NCBI RefSeq assembly: GCF_038502225.1
Contig: NC_091355.1
Coordinates: forward strand, 12,468,065-12,532,064
From: Cherax quadricarinatus
Lineage: Eukaryota; Arthropoda; Malacostraca; Decapoda; Parastacidae
Reading direction: 5' to 3'
DNA length: 64,000 bases
Shown: positions 57,145-64,000 of the stretch, one piece after another
How the letters are laid out: each line of letters starts with the position of its first letter
Numbering within the stretch: the stretch's first letter is position 1
The notes under the pieces: model-generated
What the model saw: only the letters and a program-made list of their open reading frames with translations
Told to the model about the DNA's origin: nothing
Databases searched by the model: none
Position numbers and translations under genes: made by a program

Positions 57145-58130
57145 TCTGGAGTCGCATCCGGAGGTCACTGTCCCTGAGGCCAGGTCCTGGACGAGGCCTC
57201 CTGGTTGCTGGTCTCATCTATCAAGATGTTAGTTCCCGCCACACGTAGTCCAACACATACACCACAAGCCGGCTGATCAGGAACTGTTTTGAGGAATCTC
57301 TCGAGTTTCCTCCTGAAGACAGCTAGAGGTTTACTGGTAATCCCTCATGTGCATGAAGTGACGGCGCTGAAGAGTCATGGACCCTTAACACTGAGTTCTG
57401 TGTACTCATAATTTCCCTGTTTTTTATTGGAGGTATCCAGCATCATCTGCCAAGCCTTTGGTGCCTATAAGAAGTAATTTCGGCGAGAAGGTTTGGGGCC
57501 AATTCCTCCAGTATTTTCCAGGTGTAGAATATGATGCATCTTTCTCGCCTACGTTCTAAGGAGTACTGTTCTAGAGACTTCAAGTGCTTCCAGTAATCTA
57601 GGGGCCGTTAGTATACAACAGTATTCCAGCCAAGAGAAAACAAGTGACTTGAAGAGTGCCATCAATGGCTTGGGATCTCGTTTTGAAGGTTCTAGTTTAC
57701 CCAACCTATCATTTTTTTTTTTTGTAATTGTGATAACCTTCTTATGCTCCTTGTACGTGAGATTTTTTGACATTATCACTTCCAGGTCTCTCACATTTGA
57801 CTTACTTTCTAATGAGTCGTTTGAGTTTGTCTTGCAGCCCGATCTTACTTTATTTCCTCCATTCTTCCGTGAAATAGTAACTAAAATTTATCCTCGGTGA
57901 ACATCATATTGTTGTCAGTGCACCACTGGAAGAATTGGTTTCAATCAGTTTGGAGGTTCACCGTGTCATCTATGGATGATACTTTCATACTGATTCTAGT
58001 ATCGTCTGCAAAGTATGATAAAGTGCTATGACTGGTGTTCCTGTCTGTCACATATGAGAAAGAGAAAAATAACTGGGGTCAGTACCATGCCTTAGGGGGA
58101 GGCACAACTTGTCACTGTAGCAGCCCCACT
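57145..58130 (-). pseudogene. LINE-B-like RT relic, copy 4
   Basis: The 3' part (57150-57480) parallels LINE-B 3' ends ('aggcctcctggttgctgg', 'agccggctgatcaggaac'). Upstream on minus: RDLEVIMSKNLTYKEHKKV and DPKPLMALFKSLVFSWLEYC (57794-57640), then TLSYFADDTRISMKVSS and DDTVNLQTD (about 58030-57960), where FADD is an intact motif C, and the motif B remnant PPKAWY..PQLFF (about 58110). Multiple stops. It shows that LINE-B encodes a FADD-type RT. Confidence 0.75.
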
Positions 58131-58520
58131 TCAACTTTGTGTACTATTACTCTGAGTTCTGTCTGTCCACTTTTCCAGTTATTCCTTTTTTACGGGTTGT
58201 ACGTGCAATTACCTCATGGCCGCACTAGTGAAAGACTTTTGCAAAGTTAGTGTATACTACATCTGCATTTTGCTTCTTACTTCAGACAGAAACTTGTTTC
58301 TGACAAAGTTAATGTTAACAGAATTACTTCAGATAGTTGCCTCAGAAAGTTATTTCAGACATGAAGTTACTTTTAACAAAATTACTTCAGAGGAAGTACA
58401 GTACATCAGGTGAAAGATGGCAGAGAAGGATAATAAAAACACTGAGAACAGAAGGAAAACACAGGAAATGACATTAGGGTAAGCAGTGTGCTCAACAGAA
58501 AAAAATACTTATTGTTTATA
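58131..58520. other. Unassigned, with 'acttcag' phrases
   Basis: 58275-58395 has several 'gttacttcaga' or 'attacttcag' variants. No coding signal. Confidence 0.5.
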
Positions 58521-58600
58521 AATGATTCTGCTGCACAGGCGAAATATTTTCGCAAAGATACCCAAGTGTTGCCCGTGTCTCGTCATCCAAATAAATCTAT
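58521..58600 (+). mobile_element. Family D 3'-half remnant, copy 6
   Basis: CTGCTGCACAGGC-GAAATATTTTCG, 'caaagatacccaagtgttgc', then 'ccgtgtctcgtcatcc'. Matches the 3' part of copy 1 (aagatacctcggtgttgccc). The left half of the hairpin is lost. Confidence 0.6.
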
Positions 58601-59492
58601 CGCTCACTGAAACAGCTAACCTGATACAGGAAGGGCATCAAGACCGTGCGAAAATATTGCTACGAATATCAATAGAAGGAATTGACATTCCTTACATTAA
58701 CTTTTCCTTCAACCTACCTACTCTTCCTCCCTCTGTCTATTCTTCTCACTTACTTTCTACCTCTGTCCTTCCCACCAGTACCCTTCCTCCCTTCCAAGTA
58801 CACACACCCTCCCTTCCTCCCTCCATCCAGGTTCCCACCACAGCAGCCTTGAGGGCGCCTCGCGACAGTGACTGTGATTCCAGATCAGGGATTGTGTTGG
58901 CCAGGTTAATGATTGTAAACAAGGCAGACTGCAGGATTGTGGTCGTGTTGTCGGCGGGTGATCATGGGCGTGTCATTGGGATTAAGGATATCTTCGCCCG
59001 TGTGAGTGTAACAGAGAACATCAGGATAATTTCCCGTATCAGCCACAAGATGGCTGGGAAGCCAAGCTTCCTTGCCATCTCATTTAAACGTTTCTTATAC
59101 CATCACACATCCTCCGTGATATATAAATATATAACACGAGAAAATATATAAATTTCAGATTAATGGGGCATGATGAATGAGAAAATAATTTCACAGGCGC
59201 TTGTCACACATACAGTGTTAACAGAACTGTCTCTGCCACCTGGCAACCCGCTCGCTCGCCTCACAGGACTTATATTTGTCCCTGGCAACACTACATCAAA
59301 GAATTTGATTCTAATTTACGGCAGGATTATGGCTACTGATATGTGGGATTATGTGAGCTTTACGTTTTAATAGCGGCTCTGCTGGAAGCGTCAGAGTTAT
59401 TTTTTCGGCTTCGTCCAACCATGACACCGCTGATGTGATCATATTTATTCAATTAAATTTGGTTTATTAGGCGAGACGCACGCAATCGAAAA

Positions 59493-59495
<3 letters not shown>
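58601..59495. other. No recognisable gene
   Basis: A 209-codon plus-strand frame ends at 59151 but has no recognisable domain and crosses Family D and a CTTCC-rich patch. I do not call it a gene. Confidence 0.5.

Positions 59496-59537
<42 letters not shown>
59496..59537. repeat. (GA)n microsatellite
   Basis: Pure GA run of about 42 bp. Confidence 0.97.
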
Positions 59538-59540
<3 letters not shown>

Positions 59541-59594
59541 ATGCAGAAAAGATTATAGCCTACACAGAGGCTACCTGTAGAGGACTATCTTCTA

Positions 59595-60885
59595 CAGTAG
59601 TGTGCAGATTAATTGGGACAGCAGTAAATATTTTGATTATCTCATATGTCCTAGTCACCGGCTTAAATGTATATTTTTTTTTTTACAGAAGAGTTTACTA
59701 CCGACTTTTGGTAACCATCCAGCTGTGGGGTTACCCAGTAACTCTCGTCAGTGCTACAACAGCTGCTGTTCTGTAAGGATATTCCTGCAAGCCTGCTCCG
59801 CGAGTGAATGTGTTTTCGCCAAAGTCTCCCCTTCAATTCATGATTACTGCTGAAATTCATGATGGATGTCACACCTAGGGAGCATGCAAGTATTGCATTT
59901 CTTAGAAAACATGCCGAGTTGAACTTCAGACAGATCGTCGAAAATTTGAGTCTAGCAGAGTCAACTGTTGGTTGGATTCTGAAGCTGATGACACTGATGA
60001 TTGTGGAGCGCTGCATCGAGGATGTGTAAGAAAACGCAAGACATCACCTCACTATGACAAGGTTATCATCAGAAATAGTTTGAAGGATCCCAGCAAAGAT
60101 CTACGGAGATACTTGTCTTCGGTTGGTGTAAATGTTGATTCTTCAACTGTTCGATAAAGGCTACTTGAAGTTAGTAGAACTGCCAGAGAGCTGATAAACA
60201 ATTATTGACTGCGGCTATGAAGAAAAAATGCTGCGATGGGCACTCGATAATAAGGGATATACAACAGATGAATGGAGAAAAGTTATATTTTTAGATGACG
60301 GGCATTTTGTAGTACATGGGTATAGATCAGTGGTAGTGAGACGGAGCAAAGGCGAACCTCTTTGGAATGGACACATTCAGCAAGAGCCAAAATACCCACC
60401 TAAGATATTTTGGGGTAGTTTTACTGCTGAAGGCCCTGGATGGCTTGTTATTATTGAGGGAACGATAAACAGTGACAAATAAAAGACAATCTTGGCAACT
60501 CATTTATTTCCCATTGTGGATAGACTTTCCTGAAGGAGAAGGAATTTCCCAGCAGGATCTTGCTCCATGCCACACGTCTAGAAAAAGGCTGACATTCTTC
60601 GATAGAGTGGGCTAAGCGTTCTCAATTTGTTTGGAAACTCTTGACTTCAACCCAAATGAGAATCTATGGGCAATAACCAAACGCAGAATAGTGACACAGG
60701 ACTGTTCAACTGTGGAGAAGCTAATTGCTACTGTTATTAGGACCTGGTACCATGAACAAGAACTTGCTAAAATTTGTTCAACATTGGTCAATTCTATGAT
60801 AGTGTGTGAAGCAATAAACATTAAAGCCATATGGGTCATTCAGCACCAAGAGTATCAGATATCTGATCCTACGTTTGCTTAATGT
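59595..60885 (+). pseudogene. Tc1-like DNA transposon relic with transposase
   Basis: The left end CAGTAGTGTGCAGATTAATT follows a TA dinucleotide, as in Tc1/mariner elements. Transposase reading starts at about 59862: REHASIAFLRKHAELNFRQI and VENLSLAESTVGWIL form a paired-like helix-turn-helix. The catalytic core follows in several frames: VIFLDDGHFVVHGYRSVVVR (first Asp, about 60285), YPPKIFWGSFTAEGPGWLVI, QQDLAPCHTSRK (second Asp, about 60556) and LDFNPNENLWAITKRRI (Glu about 60658). The second and third acidic residues are 33 codons apart across an in-frame stop, near the DD34E spacing. Several stops and frameshifts; no right inverted repeat was found. Inactive. Confidence 0.85.
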
Positions 60886-61595
60886 GACACAGACACCCCA
60901 GACATGCTTCCTTTGCATTACTTAATCCTTTACATAAGAACCTTGAGAGATAAAACCCACAGAAACACTAGTACACACTCTGGCTCACCATGCTGATGTG
61001 TAAGGCTTTACAAAAGAAGAGAAAGAAACAGTGCCGGACAGCAGTACATATACACATTCCTCAAGGAATGAGCTGAGAGGCAGACAGAGAAAGGGAGAGC
61101 GACAGACGCCTTACACACCTCCAAGCATCTTCCAGAACATACTGAGAAGGCATGGGTGCAAGATCAACAACAAATATGTAAACATTTTACATAATGATGC
61201 ATGGATGTAACACAAGTGAGGAGGCCATGCCCCTTCCTTGGCTCCAGCTACTTAGGAAGAGCATGGGAAAATTCAGAATGTAAATTACATCTTGTTGAAG
61301 GAGACCACCCACCAAGGTGAAGTTTTATGTACAAACCTTGCTTAGGTAAATAACTGCACTTTCTAATACCTAACTATAATGACATAAATATTACTGTTGC
61401 AATTCCTGCAGAGAATATCAATAAGATTTTATGATAAGGAAAAATTGCATCCTGTGCACAAGATGAGAGAAATATAAAACTCATAATAATAATTATAGCA
61501 CAATATATATAATTGCATATCACCCTTTAACATGTTTCAAATTCTGTGCCTAATTATCAAAAAAAGTGAGCGTTTATGTGTCACTTTTTATTCAA
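60886..61595. other. No recognisable gene
   Basis: No coding or repeat signal recognised. Confidence 0.5.
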
Positions 61596-61770
61596 ATCAC
61601 ACCCTAGGGTATCAGAAGGACCCCAGGGTTGCGGAAGAACCCACGGGTATCAGAGTATTGAAAGGATCCCAGAGTATAGAAGGAACCCCAGGTATTGGCA
61701 GGATCCCCGTCAGGGTGATAGAAGCCTCCATACTTCTGCAGGAAAGTAGGAAGAGGATCCCCAACTCAAC
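61596..61770 (+). repeat. Degenerate 'ggtatcagaaggacccca' repeat
   Basis: Six to seven imperfect units of about 22-26 bp. 61771-62107 is unassigned. Confidence 0.65.
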
Positions 61771-62107
61771 GCAGAATGAACCACACTTGTCTACCACTGC
61801 TTATGAATCAAAAAACAGTAATCTCATTTAGCGTCAAGTCTCGTCATTAAACGTTACCCCTTCTCTTCCTTCCATCAAACCTGATCACCTCTCATTCCCC
61901 AGGCGCCGTATGCCACTACGGATTTATCACTTCCCTATGATAACTTACTAACCGCAGCAATTTTTTTTAATGTATTTTAGATCATTATTATTTTATTATT
62001 GGAAGGTCTTTTTGTGACTCTGGGAGTGCATTTATGTATTAGTTACAGTTTTAATTTATATTATATCCAAAACTGCGTTATGTGACCTGATATAATATTA
62101 ATTTTCC

Positions 62108-62146
62108 TTGTGTGTGCGTGTGTATGCGCGCGTGCGTGCGCGCGCG
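62108..62146. repeat. Alternating purine-pyrimidine tract
   Basis: TG/CG alternation including GCGCGCG, a potential left-handed DNA tract. Confidence 0.85.
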
Positions 62147-62362
62147 AATAACTATTAAGGGAGTTGAATGATAACTGTAGGCCTTTCGTTTTGCAATCAA
62201 CACATCAACTTGCAATGTTGCAGAAAAGAGGTGGTGATCCAAGCAAATACAGTCTCAGGGGCGCCGTTGTTGGAGTGAGGCAGAGAGGTTAAAGACCAGA
62301 GTTATCATTCCACTCCCCTCGTGGTTGTTTGCCATTTTACATCGCTTGTTCGCGATTTTTAC

Positions 62363-62848
<486 letters not shown>

Positions 62849-62849
62849 C

Positions 62850-62924
<75 letters not shown>

Positions 62925-62951
62925 CATACACACACACACACACACACACGT
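62849..62951. repeat. (TA)n then (CA)n right of MITE-T copy 3
   Basis: TA run to about 62922, then CA units at about 62928-62949. Confidence 0.95.
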
Positions 62952-62999
62952 ATACAAGTCCCTCGTCCATTGTTCTGACCACAGTGACAGCCAAGGTCT

Positions 63000-64000
<1,001 letters not shown>

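Noticed and set aside
58522..59151. 209-codon plus-strand frame
   Set aside because: It starts in a Family D remnant and crosses a CTTCC-rich patch. No domain recognised, so not called a gene.

Overview
This window looks like gene-poor, transposon-rich and microsatellite-rich nuclear DNA from an invertebrate, most probably a decapod crustacean of the crayfish/lobster type. That assignment is inference. It rests on long (TG)n, (GA)n and (TA)n tracts, on dispersed families I recognise from decapod genomes (the 'tactcacctagttg' LINE tail, the 'gccgaatagg' inverted-repeat element, the 'cccttgtggcttagcgcttc' tail), and on the absence of bacterial gene organisation. I found no convincing host gene, tRNA, rRNA or CRISPR array. 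Nearly all readable protein sequence belongs to mobile elements.

I use working names for recurring families. LINE-A is a CR1/Jockey-type non-LTR element (ORF1 plus endonuclease/RT ORF2) with an (AC)n 3' tail; the best copy runs minus-strand from 21905 to about 27144, and about ten other copies lie at 800, 11815, 27145, 30290, 42223, 43277, 43655, 52732, 55870-56740 and 56860. LINE-B is a second RT family whose 3' end carries repeated 'acctgga' motifs (11048, 37491, 44130, 57150). LINE-C is an RT plus RNase H LINE (3078, 36118, 45518, 46012, 50757). Family D is a non-autonomous repeat holding a hairpin followed by GAAA. MITE-T is a roughly 385-bp inverted-repeat element inserted in TA-rich DNA.

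Layout. 0-4.6 kb: Family D, a 42-bp-arm palindrome, decayed LINE-A, a tRNA-like SINE, and a LINE-C fragment between two (GA)n tracts. 4.6-9.2 kb: low-complexity DNA and minisatellites, including a 1-kb array with 28 CCAATC boxes. 9.2-14 kb: SINEs, MITE-T copies (one split by LINE-B), and a LINE-A copy. 14.1-20.9 kb: a 26-bp satellite with 650-bp higher-order structure, split by a 2.62-kb LTR element with near-identical LTRs and a 5-bp target duplication. 21.9-27.6 kb: near-complete LINE-A broken by one base in a G8 run, next to the tail of an older copy. 28-32.2 kb: an SGNH-hydrolase-like ORF1 relic with an inverted partner, a SINE, and decayed LINE-A split by a hAT-like MITE. 32.4-35.8 kb: a 3.4-kb trinucleotide block. 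36-40.2 kb: a hAT element with 8-bp target duplication containing nested LINE-B and Family D, then two C-terminal fragments of another retroelement. 40.4-44.9 kb: microsatellites and a head-to-tail chain of LINE-A copies. 45-51.3 kb: LINE-C copies with two nested insertions whose target duplications are still visible. 51.3-64 kb: minisatellites, more LINE-A/LINE-B pieces, a Tc1-like transposase relic and a third MITE-T.

Main themes. LINE-A copies repeatedly begin and end at (TG/AC)n tracts, suggesting insertion into dinucleotide repeats or into each other's tails. Nested insertions with readable target duplications give a relative chronology. Several unrelated repeat families share a short hairpin followed directly by GAAA, a layout resembling the stem II/GAAA part of hammerhead ribozymes, although most copies lack other required features. 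Long open frames over satellites and triplet repeats are artefacts of the repeat arithmetic.
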